Below are positions 29,450 through 37,991 of a stretch of DNA of 38,628 bases, one piece after another. The notes below the pieces were generated by a model. That model was not told the DNA's origin and did not search any database. It was given only the letters and a program-made list of their open reading frames with translations. Positions within the stretch are counted from its first letter, which is position 1. Each line of letters starts with the position of its first letter. The stretch comes from a virus: the IMG/VR virus record IMGVR_UViG_3300042868_004422, positions 1 to 38,628 of that record; one strand, 5' to 3'. A program made the position numbers and the translations under genes.

Positions 29450-32187
29450 TGCAAGACCTCTCACAACTGTCCGACGAAGAACTCCTCCGTATGAGTGGCC
29501 GCGCTCCGGCGGCTCCTGCGGCTCCCACATCTGTAACCCTCCCCCGTTCGCTGACGACGTCTATCCAGAACCAAGGGCGGTTAACGGATACCACTGGCAA
29601 GGAGATCAGCAACAAAGTGGACGCCGCCACGGCTCCGGCAGTTGTGGACACAGCTTTTGCCAAGGCATACAAGACAAAGCTTGAAGCGGGTGAGCTTGCA
29701 CGACGCGCAAGCCAAATGGGCTTGACGCCGGAAAAGTATGCTGAGTACCGCGACGGTATGCTTCAATTGCCTAAAATGCAGTCGATATTGGAAAACCTTC
29801 AAATCCGCAACAAGCGCGATTTCCAAGGTATGAATCCGCTTGAGTATCTACCTCTTTCGCCAAACACGTCTTTTGACGCTGTTTCTCAACGTCTTTACGG
29901 CCCTGTTAAAGCGTCCCAAGGTCTGACCGCTGGCGAAGTTAACGCAGCGGCAGAGCAGAAAACAAACATCGGCCTGTTGCTGCCGTCAGCAAGTGATTTG
30001 GACGCAACAAGGGCGTCAAAAATCCAAGGTTTGGAAACAGATTTACGCAACGGCGTTGCGCGAGGCCAGAACTATGGTTTCCGCTATCCTACGACACTGG
30101 CGTTTCAAATCGAAGACCCAGACAAAATGTTTTCGATTGAAAAAGAACAGCAAATGTCGGACGTTTTGTTCGATCCTAAACTTGACGCTCGTCAAGCCGC
30201 TCAGAAAATCTTAGAACTTACTGCGCCAGGCGCAAAGCCTACTGAAGCAGACATCGCAAACACCCTTGGCGACGTTACCCGCGTTCGTGAAGAGATGAGC
30301 AAAGATGGTGCCTTGTGGGGCGGCATCATTTACCGCGCGCCTGACGCGGTGAAGAACGACAAGCCCGCTCCGTCGATGACGGACAATTTCCTAAGCGGCG
30401 TCGGCGACATCGTTAAAGGACTTGCCGAGGTGCCAGGCATGGTCACCAACCCGCTCAACACTGCCGTCAACTCTGTGTTCGGCACCAACATTGGCACTGA
30501 TCTAGGTACGGCAGCGCGAGAAGCAACTGGCCTGCCTGACATCAGCAGCCCATACGCAAAGGCGATTAACGAAGGCGGCGCGGGCGCGTTGGCGTTTGGC
30601 GGCGCAGCCAAAACGGGCGCGAAATACGCCACTGGAGTGGTTAAAAACGGCTTGGAGACGCTGGCGGCTACCCCGCTAACCGACATGTTCACGGGAGCCG
30701 TGAGCAACACCGCGGCTGAAGTCGTCCGCCAAGAAGGCGGCGGCCCCGTGGCCCAGTTCATGGCTGCGCTTGCGGCTGGCCTTCCAGCCTACGCAGCTGG
30801 CCGCGCGACGAACAGTGTCGTAAACCCTGCCACGAAGACGGCTGCTGGGCAGGCCGCAGAGAATCAAGGTATTTTGATGATGCCAGCTGACGCTGGTGGC
30901 CCGATGACGCGGCGCGTAACAGGAGGCATGGCGCAGCTTCCGTTAAGCGCAAATCCCATCCTTGAAGGCGCAGACGCATCGATTAAATCAGCTAGGGACG
31001 CAGTCAACCGCAACGTCAACAATCTTGGTGGCGTGTTGAGCGAAGTTGAAGCAGGCAATCTCGTCACTAAAACTGGCGAAAACGTGCTGGCGGATAAAAT
31101 CGTCAAAGCGGATATGATGATCAATGACGTCAACAATAAAGCGCAAGGCGCAGCCATAGTGCCGACGAACGCGCTTAAGGTCGTTGACGCCGAAATTGAT
31201 CGGCTAAACCGCAACCCGAACACCAACGCCGCAGCTATTGCTGAGTTGGAGAGCTACCGCGCCGACATCACAGGTGGATCGATTTTGCAGGGCGTCCGCG
31301 ATCTCAAAACGAGCCTTAGCTCTAACAGCTTCGACGGAAAACTTCGCAGCACCACGGATAAAGCGCGCAACGGGCGTATCGCGGAGGCAATCGACGCAGA
31401 CATCGAAACGTCCCTCGCCGCGGCGCCGGACGCGCTGGATGCGTATCGCAAGTTCAACAGCTACTACAAAGAACGCGCTGGCGTCCTTGACCAGTTTGAC
31501 TCGCTCCTCGGCACCGGCAAGTCTGGCGAAGTGCTGTTGAAAGACATTGAGAGCCTTGGCCGTGGCAGCAAGGGCGGCGTGGAGATGCTGCGGACTGTGT
31601 TTGGTGAGATGAAGCCAGCAGAGGCCAACCAGCTGCGCGCCACGCTTGTGGATCGCCTTGGTCGCCAGCAGAACGGCAGTGACTTCAGCGCCTCCACTTT
31701 CTTCACCAATTACGGTGAAAAGATGACCAACGACACCAAGGACGCGATGTTTGGCACTTCCGGCCTTCGGCGCAACCTTGACGAGATTGCGACTGTTGCC
31801 AAGGAGATGCAGGCAGCTGGCCGGTTTGCCAACACCAGCAACAGCGGTGGTTCGGTTAACATGGGAACAAACATCGGCCTACTAGCAAGTATCCCCGCCT
31901 CGCTTTATCTTGGCGAAGTAGCAACAGCCATGCAGGCGTTTGTGGGCGTACTATCCCTCGGCGGCGCACAATACGCTGCCGGTAATTTGCTGGCCTCTCC
32001 AAAGTTCGCCAGTTGGCTGGCGCGGGCGCCGAAGTCGAACGACCCGCTGGCTATCCGTAATTACGCCAGTAAGCTGACCGCGATTGCGGCAGCGCAACCA
32101 GAGTTGGCGCCTGACATTGAGGCGTACCAGCAGTCGGTCTTGGACGCCACGGGGCAGATGAAGCCTAAAGGCGCACTTGCCCAGTAA
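29449..32187 (+). CDS. Large candidate ejection protein, 912 aa
   Basis: The largest structural-region protein. The N-terminus (MQDLSQLSDEELLRMSGRAP) shows the LSDEELL pattern typical of ejection-type phage proteins. A hydrophobic glycine-rich region (about 310-460, with GGAGALAFGGAAKTGAKYAT and AALAAGLPAYAAGR) could form membrane helices. A helical C-terminal half follows (LEGADASIKSARDAVNRNVN to ALDAYRKFNSYYKERAGVLD), plus late hydrophobic helices (LLASIPASLYLGEVATAMQA). No lytic transglycosylase motif found, unlike T7 gp16 relatives. Confidence 0.68.
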   Translation: MQDLSQLSDEELLRMSGRAPAAPAAPTSVTLPRSLTTSIQNQGRLTDTTGKEISNKVDAATAPAVVDTAFAKAYKTKLEAGELARRASQMGLTPEKYAEYRDGMLQLPKMQSILENLQIRNKRDFQGMNPLEYLPLSPNTSFDAVSQRLYGPVKASQGLTAGEVNAAAEQKTNIGLLLPSASDLDATRASKIQGLETDLRNGVARGQNYGFRYPTTLAFQIEDPDKMFSIEKEQQMSDVLFDPKLDARQAAQKILELTAPGAKPTEADIANTLGDVTRVREEMSKDGALWGGIIYRAPDAVKNDKPAPSMTDNFLSGVGDIVKGLAEVPGMVTNPLNTAVNSVFGTNIGTDLGTAAREATGLPDISSPYAKAINEGGAGALAFGGAAKTGAKYATGVVKNGLETLAATPLTDMFTGAVSNTAAEVVRQEGGGPVAQFMAALAAGLPAYAAGRATNSVVNPATKTAAGQAAENQGILMMPADAGGPMTRRVTGGMAQLPLSANPILEGADASIKSARDAVNRNVNNLGGVLSEVEAGNLVTKTGENVLADKIVKADMMINDVNNKAQGAAIVPTNALKVVDAEIDRLNRNPNTNAAAIAELESYRADITGGSILQGVRDLKTSLSSNSFDGKLRSTTDKARNGRIAEAIDADIETSLAAAPDALDAYRKFNSYYKERAGVLDQFDSLLGTGKSGEVLLKDIESLGRGSKGGVEMLRTVFGEMKPAEANQLRATLVDRLGRQQNGSDFSASTFFTNYGEKMTNDTKDAMFGTSGLRRNLDEIATVAKEMQAAGRFANTSNSGGSVNMGTNIGLLASIPASLYLGEVATAMQAFVGVLSLGGAQYAAGNLLASPKFASWLARAPKSNDPLAIRNYASKLTAIAAAQPELAPDIEAYQQSVLDATGQMKPKGALAQ

Positions 32188-32205
32188 CAGAGAAAGCCCT
32201 TATGC

Positions 32206-32916
32206 ATGGCGTCAAAGATTCTGTTTTTGGATATCGAAACGAAGCCCGCTGTTGTGGCGACGTTCGGTATCCGCGATCAACACATAGGCCATAAGCAAAT
32301 CCTAATAGACGGCGGTGTTATCTGCGTCGGGATGAAGTGGCTGGCCGACAAGAAGGCCACTGTCTACAGCGACTGGGAGCATGGCCACAAGGAGATGCTC
32401 CAGATCGTTCACGCGGCGCTTGAGGAGGCGGAAGCCGTGGCCACCTACAACGGGGCGTCATTCGATCTTCCGAAGTTGCAAGGCGAGTTCTTGCTGCACG
32501 GCCTCCCGCCGGCCCCGCAACTCACCCAGATCGACATCTACAGGTCGGTGCGGAAGCTGGGGTACATCTGCAACAAGCTCGACTACGTTGCCCAGATATT
32601 GGGCCTCGGCAGCAAGGTCAAGCACGAAGGCTTAGACCTATGGCTAAAGGTCATGGACGGCGACGAAGCAGCCCAACGCCGCATGACAAAATACTGCGCT
32701 GGCGATGTTATGCTGACCGAGAAGGTCTACAAGCACGTCAGGGCGTTCATCCACACCCACCCGCACATGGGGGCCACCAAGCCCTTGGACTGTGGCGCCT
32801 GCGGCTCCAGCCGCACCCAGGCGCGCGGTTGGCACCGGACGAAGGCCAGCATCCGCCAACGGTATCAGTGCCAAGCGTGTGGCACTTGGAGCTTGGGGAA
32901 CGCGAAGCGGGTCTGA
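32206..32916 (+). CDS. DnaQ-like 3'-5' exonuclease with C-terminal zinc ribbon
   Basis: A 236-aa protein of the RNase H fold. The DEDDy set is complete: LFLDIET (D9, E11), YNGASFDLP (N82, D87) and KYCAGDV (Y163, D167). A four-Cys ribbon follows (C196-X2-C199, C222-X2-C225). It is placed after the ejection proteins and before the integrase, outside the replication arm, although the phage's own polymerase already carries an exonuclease domain. The zinc ribbon might guide it to a specific nucleic acid. The role could be repair, recombination, or degradation of host nucleic acid after entry. Confidence 0.82.
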   Translation: MASKILFLDIETKPAVVATFGIRDQHIGHKQILIDGGVICVGMKWLADKKATVYSDWEHGHKEMLQIVHAALEEAEAVATYNGASFDLPKLQGEFLLHGLPPAPQLTQIDIYRSVRKLGYICNKLDYVAQILGLGSKVKHEGLDLWLKVMDGDEAAQRRMTKYCAGDVMLTEKVYKHVRAFIHTHPHMGATKPLDCGACGSSRTQARGWHRTKASIRQRYQCQACGTWSLGNAKRV

Positions 32917-32922
32917 CGCGCT

Positions 32923-33129
32923 GTACCAAATTCGTACCAACCCACTCGTAAGCCATTGATTATGAACAAATTAGGTTCCATGATGAATGGTGCCGAGGGG
33001 AGGTACATTTTCCCTCACGAATCATCAACTTAGGGGTTGCAACAGACACTTTATCTGGTACAGTGCCACTCAGCGTAAGTCATTGATTTACGGTAGTGCA
33101 ACACGCCAACACACGTTGGCACTGTACCA
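32923..33129. other. Repeat-rich region before integrase, candidate attP
   Basis: The 225-base gap 32917-33141 has no gene. It holds GTACCAA at 32923-32929 and 32934-32940; near-direct repeats CGTAAGCCATTGATTA (32947-32962) and CGTAAGTCATTGATTT (33074-33089), each after CCACTC; a perfect inverted pair TGGTACAGTGCCA (33056-33068) and TGGCACTGTACCA (33117-33129); and a small hairpin GCCAAC-ACAC-GTTGGC (33105-33120). This is the arrangement of core and arm sites expected for an attachment site next to a tyrosine integrase. Confidence 0.55.
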
Positions 33130-33141
33130 AGGAGTGTACCG

Positions 33142-34197
33142 ATGGCCGTTATTCAAAAGCGTGGCGACAGCTACAGAGTCCTGATCCGCAAGAAGGGCCA
33201 CGCCGCAGTCTCCAAGACGTTCAAGACGAAAGCCCTGGCCGAACGCTGGGCGCGAGACACCGAATACAAGATCGACGAAGGCAAGTTCGCGGTGGACAAA
33301 GCCACCGTGGCCGACACCGTCGAGGAATACCTCAAGCGCATGGCGCAGATCGGCAAGCCGGTCCCTTACAACAAGGCGATCATCGTTCGCCGTGCGGCCA
33401 CTGACCTTGGCGACAAGCGCCTCGACCAGCTGACGACCGAAGTTCTGGTCGATTGGATCAGCGGCAAGCGCGACATCCTGCCCAGCACTCGCCAGCAGTA
33501 CGTCATCTACTTCCGCACCGTCCTGACGACCGCAGAGACGCTGTGGGACGCACGGCCCGACATGGTGTCCTACGAACGTGCGGCGCGCTTCATGCGAACC
33601 CACGGCATTATCGCCGAGTCCAACGTGCGCGACCGGCGTGTCAGCGACGACGAGATCAGCACAATCGCCGATCACTTCACACACTCCCGCATCCCTTACG
33701 AGGACATCCTGCCGTTCCAACTGGCCAGTGCCTTCCGTATCGGCGAGACGTGCCGCCTTCGGTGGGACGACATCAACGAGCAGGACCGCACGATCCTGAT
33801 CCGCCAGCGGAAACACCCTCGCAAGAAGCGTGACGAGATCGCCCCGCTGCTGGGCGCCGCGTGGGACATCGTCCAGCGCCAGCCGCGTGGTGGTGAGTTC
33901 ATCTTCCCGTACAAGGCAGATTCGGTCAGCACAGGCGTCACGGTCGCCGTTGCAGCCACTGGCCTTGAAGACCTCCACCTTCACGACATCCGCCATGAGG
34001 CGATCAGCCGGCTGTTCGAACAGGGTTACGGCATCACCGAAGTGCAGCTTTGCTCTGGCCACAAAGACCTGAAGATGCTCCAGCGGTATCTGCACCTTCG
34101 CCCTGCCGATCTGCACGACGGCCCCGTGGCCATCCGCCGCTACAAGGAACAGATCGAAGCGGCGGGTAACGTCGTGCCGTTTACGCGCGCCGCGTGA
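33142..34197 (+). CDS. int: Tyrosine integrase
   Basis: A 351-aa site-specific recombinase. The N-terminal strand-rich arm-binding segment (MAVIQKRGDSYRVLIRKKGH) and SAM-like core-binding region (about 55-155) precede the catalytic domain. Catalytic residues: R199 in FRIGE, the lysine in KKRDE (about 228-229), H281-X2-R284 in HDIRH, H307 in SGHKD and Y316 in LQRYLHL. The ribosome site AAGGAG (33129-33134) begins at the last base of the perfect inverted repeat, so a protein bound to it would also compete with translation signals or transcription. It ends 17 bp inside the convergent helicase gene. It indicates lysogeny by integration. Confidence 0.95.
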   Translation: MAVIQKRGDSYRVLIRKKGHAAVSKTFKTKALAERWARDTEYKIDEGKFAVDKATVADTVEEYLKRMAQIGKPVPYNKAIIVRRAATDLGDKRLDQLTTEVLVDWISGKRDILPSTRQQYVIYFRTVLTTAETLWDARPDMVSYERAARFMRTHGIIAESNVRDRRVSDDEISTIADHFTHSRIPYEDILPFQLASAFRIGETCRLRWDDINEQDRTILIRQRKHPRKKRDEIAPLLGAAWDIVQRQPRGGEFIFPYKADSVSTGVTVAVAATGLEDLHLHDIRHEAISRLFEQGYGITEVQLCSGHKDLKMLQRYLHLRPADLHDGPVAIRRYKEQIEAAGNVVPFTRAA

Positions 34198-35539
34198 TCT
34201 GCAATCGTTTAATAGCTTCCAACAAGTCCTGCTGCGTTGCGTCCTTTTGCGTCAGCGTTGCATGGACTGCTTCATCCGCAGTGTCGCCAACCAAGATGTG
34301 ATAGACCAAGACCGGCTTGTCCTGCCCTTGGCGGTGTAGCCGGCCATTGAATTGAGCGTAAAGCTCAAGGCTCCACGGCAAGCCGAACCAGACAATTGTG
34401 CGCCCACCCTTCTGCAAATTAAGCCCGTGGCCCGCACTCGCTGGGTGCGCCAGTAATAGCGGGATTCCCCCGTCGTTCCAACGGTCGATCACTTCGGGGT
34501 CTTTGCCCAAGAAAGTGGCTTGCGGAAACCGCTCCCGCAACCTGGCGAGATCGGATTTGAACTGAAAAGCCACAAGCACCGGCTCGTCGGTTTGTTCTAA
34601 TATTTCGGCCAGCGCGTCGAGCTTGTCGTCGTGGACGACCTCCCAACCGCCTTCCTCCAAATACGCGGCGCCGTTGCACATTTGCAGCAGCTTGCCGGTC
34701 TGCACCGCAGCGTTGACCGCCGTGATCTCGCCTTGGTCCAGCGCGACCACGAAGTCTTTTTGGAGGGCGGCATATTGCTTACGCCACTTCGGCGCGGGGC
34801 TGACTTCGATCACAGAATCGATGCGATCCGGTACGTCGAGGTAATCTTCGGCCTTCATCCTGATAGTGATGTCTGCGAGAAGCGTGTACAGGGCGTCCTT
34901 CCGCTCTGGCTTGACTTCCCACTGGTTCCACTGCGGATTGCCGACAGAGCGGCAGAACTTCTCAAGGAACATGCCCTTGGTCTTGCCCAGCCGTTCGCCG
35001 CGATCCAGCAAATATATCTGCGGCCAGAGGTCGATCAGGTTGTTCGCGGCGGGGGTGGCAGTCAGCTGCACCATCCGTTTGATCTTCGGCAGCACTGACC
35101 TAAGTGCGCGCCAGCGTTTAGCTTGCGTACTTTTAAATGCGCTAGATTCGTCGATGATCACGGTGTCGTATGGCCAACGCTGGCCGTATGCCTCCACCAG
35201 CCACGGCACCAGTTCGCGATTGATGATGCTTATCTTGTACGGCGCCCCCAAGGCCCGTTGGCGCACAGCTGGCGACAGCCCCGCAAGCTGGTGTATGTAC
35301 AGGTCGGACAAATAGTCCCAACGCTTTACCTCGTTCGGCCAAGTGGACACGGCGACACGCAGCGGCGCGATGATCAGGACACGGCTGGCGTCCCCGCTTT
35401 CCAGCAAGTCCTTTATCGCCGACAGCGTCGAAATCGTTTTGCCAAGGCCCATGTCCAGCCACAGGGCGCACGACGGCGTGTCCTTTATGAACTGGATAGC
35501 TTGTAGCTGGTAGGGGTGGAGGTTATTCCGAGAGAGCAT
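34181..35539 (-). CDS. SNF2-family DNA helicase/translocase
   Basis: A 452-aa superfamily 2 enzyme. It begins with the HPYQLQAIQFI Q-motif, Walker A LWLDMGLGKT (27-35), DESSAF as motif II (130-135), QLTATPAAN as motif III (158-166), and motifs V and VI in GHGLNLQKGGRTIVWFG and YAQFNGRLHRQGQ. Phage members accompany family A polymerases and VRR-NUC nucleases. ATG 35539 overlaps the upstream nuclease end by 17 bp; a GTG at 35548 is also possible. Last gene of the leftward operon; converges with the integrase. It probably remodels forks or clears proteins. Confidence 0.92.
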   Translation of the reverse strand: MLSRNNLHPYQLQAIQFIKDTPSCALWLDMGLGKTISTLSAIKDLLESGDASRVLIIAPLRVAVSTWPNEVKRWDYLSDLYIHQLAGLSPAVRQRALGAPYKISIINRELVPWLVEAYGQRWPYDTVIIDESSAFKSTQAKRWRALRSVLPKIKRMVQLTATPAANNLIDLWPQIYLLDRGERLGKTKGMFLEKFCRSVGNPQWNQWEVKPERKDALYTLLADITIRMKAEDYLDVPDRIDSVIEVSPAPKWRKQYAALQKDFVVALDQGEITAVNAAVQTGKLLQMCNGAAYLEEGGWEVVHDDKLDALAEILEQTDEPVLVAFQFKSDLARLRERFPQATFLGKDPEVIDRWNDGGIPLLLAHPASAGHGLNLQKGGRTIVWFGLPWSLELYAQFNGRLHRQGQDKPVLVYHILVGDTADEAVHATLTQKDATQQDLLEAIKRLQITRRA

Positions 35540-35792
35540 CGATAGCACTTTCTGCGTTGTCGCAGACCCAGACTTCGCAGCCGGCGTCTTTCAGTTTGCG
35601 GATCGTCTGCGCCTGAAGCGGCGTTGGCTTCTTGCCAGGCGCTTTGAATTCGATGAACACGACGTGACCGCCCTTGATGAAGATGCGGTCAGGTACGCCA
35701 CGGTTCGACGGCGAGACAAATTTATAGGTCAGCCAGCCGTTCTTCTTGGCCCAGTCGGTCGCCTTCTTTTCGATGTCACGTTCGCGGATCAC
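35523..35792 (-). CDS. VRR-NUC domain nuclease
   Basis: An 89-aa minimal nuclease: IEKKATDWAKKNGW helix, SNRGVPDRIFI (D35), VVFIEFKAPG (E48, K50) and Q60. The full PD-(D/E)XK set of VRR-NUC is visible. The ATG overlaps the polymerase stop (ATGA), so it is coupled. In phages such stand-alone VRR-NUC proteins act as structure-specific endonucleases (for example on Holliday junctions), consistent with the neighbouring SNF2 helicase. Confidence 0.92.
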   Translation of the reverse strand: MIRERDIEKKATDWAKKNGWLTYKFVSPSNRGVPDRIFIKGGHVVFIEFKAPGKKPTPLQAQTIRKLKDAGCEVWVCDNAESAIDALSE

Positions 35793-37699
35793 TTGCGATA
35801 CCTTTCACATTCGAACCCTTCAACCGCCATCGGCAAGCCGGCGGCCCAGTCGGGCATCTGACAAATTAGTTCTTCGAACTGGGAGAGAGAGCCGAAGTCT
35901 TTCGGCACCTCAGAGACGATTTCATCGTGGACGTGCATCACGACCGGATAGCCGGCGGCTTCGACGCGCAGCATGGCGTCGGCCAGCAGATCGCGGGCGA
36001 CTGCCTGTGTGATGTTTTCCGCCAGCTTGCCGCCGTAGGTGTCGAGCTTGGCCCAGCGACCGCCAAGGCGGCTGTCCGTACCCCAGAACTCAAGGCCGTT
36101 GTTGCCGAGACGCGGCTGGTAATAGGCCAGCCTGCGGCCTGACGGCAGCTTGGCGAACAGGAAGTCGCCATGACATTTGAATGTGATCGGGCCTGCGTCG
36201 AACGCATGGCCACGGTGCTTTACCGCGTTGGTCGCTGCGGCTTCAAGGTCGTACCAGAACCGCACAATGTTCTTATTGGCCTTGCGCCACTTCACCTTGA
36301 TCTGGTCGGCCAGTTCGTCTTCGATCTCGACGCGATACGCCGCTGCCATTGTCTGGAACGCGCCGACGCCGCCTTGGTAGCCCAGCGCCAACACGGCGAC
36401 CTTGCCGATCTGACGCTCTGCCTGGTCGGCCTTGGTGATGGTGCGACCGTAGATGCTCGTCGCTGCGTGGCAGTATATGCACTGGCCACTGGCGAACACG
36501 TCCAGAGGCGCTTGCTCACCGGCCAGCCACGCCAACACACGCGCTTCGATGGCGTTAAAGTCAACGACCAGCAGGCGTTTGCCTTGGGCGGGGACGATCA
36601 TCGACCGCAGGGTCGAGGACAGCGCCACCATCGGATCGCCGTACAGCATCTCCAGCAGTTCAGGATCGCGCTGGTCGAACAGCTGCACACAAGTGTCAGC
36701 GTCTTTGAACGCAGGGCGGGGTAGGTTCTGCGGCTGGAATCCGCGACCGGCCCACCGGCCTGTCTGTGCGCCGTGATACGAGAAGACGCCGCGGGCGCGG
36801 TGGTCGGCGCCAGCGAGGTTCTGCATGGCCAGATACTTTGACGTGGACGCCTTGCCCAGCGTCTGCCGAACCTTCAACACGTCCCGCACGTTGGCGGGTA
36901 GCGCAGGGTCGGCCAGTGCAGTGAGGATGGCGTTCTTGTCATAGCCGCCCAGCCTGTAGCCTTGGTCGCGGCACCACGACATGACCTGTGCGCGAGAGCC
37001 GACACCGGACAGCGCGCCGTCAGTCAGATCGACCACACTGGCGTTCAGGCGCTCTGCGGTGGCGATGATCAGGTCGAGGGCGTTCTCGACGTTCGGCACA
37101 TCAATGCCGACACCGCGCCAGTTGATCTCTTGGTCAAGCAGCCACACGGCGCGTTCGTGTTCGCCCATCGGCTTGAATTTTTGTATATACGTTTTTATTG
37201 CCCGCTCTGTGACGACGTCCTGCTTGCAATAGGCATAAAGCTCGTCGAGCAAATGCTGGTCGGTGCGGCGCTCACCGCGATACGGCTTGCACAGGCGCTG
37301 GATCAGGTAGCGGCCACGGGTGTCCTTCTGATCGTCGAGTTCCAACACCTCCGCGCACTTGCCCAGAGCGCGGGGCAGGGCGAGGGTGGCTGCAAGCGCG
37401 GCGGTGTCGTTCCACTGCTTGGGGAAGATGTAGGGCATACCGTTGCGCGTCCCCCAGTGTTCCCACACGGCGCGTTCAAACGCTGCGTTCCAGGCCCAGA
37501 CTTCAGCGCCATCAAGGATGGCGTCACTAAGGCCTTCAGGGAACGGGTCGTCCGGTAGCCACAGCTGCGGCTCTTCGTCGTCGATGGCCCACGCCATGCA
37601 GATGACTTCGGTCGTAGGGTGCGCTGCGTAGTTGTAGCCGCCAGCGGTCTTGATGTCGCATTCGCTGTACGTTTCGAAGTCGATGGATATAGCTGTCAA
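35789..37699 (-). CDS. Family A DNA polymerase with 3'-5' exonuclease domain
   Basis: A 636-aa replicative polymerase. Exonuclease domain: SIDFET (D7, E9), WAWNAAFER (N71), YCKQDV (D161). Polymerase domain: TGRWAGRGFQPQNLPR (about 313-328), motif A LLVVDFNAIEARVLAW (D380), motif B DQAERQIGKVAVLALGYQG (about 425-443) and motif C VHDE (H591, D592). No 5' nuclease domain. The start is TTG at 37699, needed to keep the exonuclease DFET motif, with GAGAAAGA upstream. A weak TTG start may limit polymerase level. Works with the primase-helicase and DUF2815 protein. Confidence 0.95.
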   Translation of the reverse strand: MTAISIDFETYSECDIKTAGGYNYAAHPTTEVICMAWAIDDEEPQLWLPDDPFPEGLSDAILDGAEVWAWNAAFERAVWEHWGTRNGMPYIFPKQWNDTAALAATLALPRALGKCAEVLELDDQKDTRGRYLIQRLCKPYRGERRTDQHLLDELYAYCKQDVVTERAIKTYIQKFKPMGEHERAVWLLDQEINWRGVGIDVPNVENALDLIIATAERLNASVVDLTDGALSGVGSRAQVMSWCRDQGYRLGGYDKNAILTALADPALPANVRDVLKVRQTLGKASTSKYLAMQNLAGADHRARGVFSYHGAQTGRWAGRGFQPQNLPRPAFKDADTCVQLFDQRDPELLEMLYGDPMVALSSTLRSMIVPAQGKRLLVVDFNAIEARVLAWLAGEQAPLDVFASGQCIYCHAATSIYGRTITKADQAERQIGKVAVLALGYQGGVGAFQTMAAAYRVEIEDELADQIKVKWRKANKNIVRFWYDLEAAATNAVKHRGHAFDAGPITFKCHGDFLFAKLPSGRRLAYYQPRLGNNGLEFWGTDSRLGGRWAKLDTYGGKLAENITQAVARDLLADAMLRVEAAGYPVVMHVHDEIVSEVPKDFGSLSQFEELICQMPDWAAGLPMAVEGFECERYRK

Positions 37700-37702
37700 T
37701 TT

Positions 37703-37930
37703 TCAATCTTTCTCTGCGCCAAGTTCGCGAAGCACCTTGCGGAGATCGCCGATCTTGTTTTGGGTAGCTCTGTGGTCAGATGCCGTCAAGGACATCGCGA
37801 CGAACCGGCTTCCCTTCTTGGTTTCGATGACCAAGCGTGGATGCTTGTTACCTCTTTCAAAGTGGTGGCCAGTGACGCCAGACCAGCGGCCCAGTTCTTT
37901 TTCCAGTTCTTTTTTAACGCGACGGTCCAT
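37703..37930 (-). CDS. 75-aa HicA-like small basic protein
   Basis: Starts MDRRVKKELEKELGRWSGVT after AGGAG with seven bases spacing. The central HHFERGNKHPRLVIETKKGS resembles the beta-core of HicA-type (dsRBD-like) proteins, and the C-terminal helix is ATQNKIGDLRKVLRELGA. No HicB partner is near, so a toxin role is doubtful; RNA or DNA binding is more likely. It sits between the ssDNA-binding and polymerase genes, three bases before the polymerase TTG. Confidence 0.6.
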   Translation of the reverse strand: MDRRVKKELEKELGRWSGVTGHHFERGNKHPRLVIETKKGSRFVAMSLTASDHRATQNKIGDLRKVLRELGAEKD

Positions 37931-37950
37931 GTCTTGCTCCTAAAAGGTCA

Positions 37951-37983
37951 GGGCTGGGGGCGACTTCCAAACTCCCCCAGCCC
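37951..37983 (-). terminator. Hairpin between ssDNA-binding and polymerase genes
   Basis: GGGCTGGGGG (37951-37960) pairs perfectly with CCCCCAGCCC (37974-37983) over a 13-base loop. Leftward transcripts meet it after the DUF2815 gene; a short U run (four T) follows six bases later. Probably a partial terminator or RNA 3'-end stabiliser that raises ssDNA-binding protein over polymerase. Confidence 0.6.
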
Positions 37984-37991
37984 CTCATTGG

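Noticed and set aside
32917-33141. tRNA gene or tRNA fragment near the integrase
   Set aside because: No cloverleaf, T-loop or anticodon arm could be recognised by eye; none seen elsewhere in the window either.
33088-34116. 342-aa minus-strand frame
   Set aside because: Antisense to the integrase, whose catalytic residues are complete on the plus strand.
37703-37930. HicA toxin of a toxin-antitoxin pair
   Set aside because: No HicB-like gene adjacent; the protein is inside the replication operon, so only the fold resemblance is kept.
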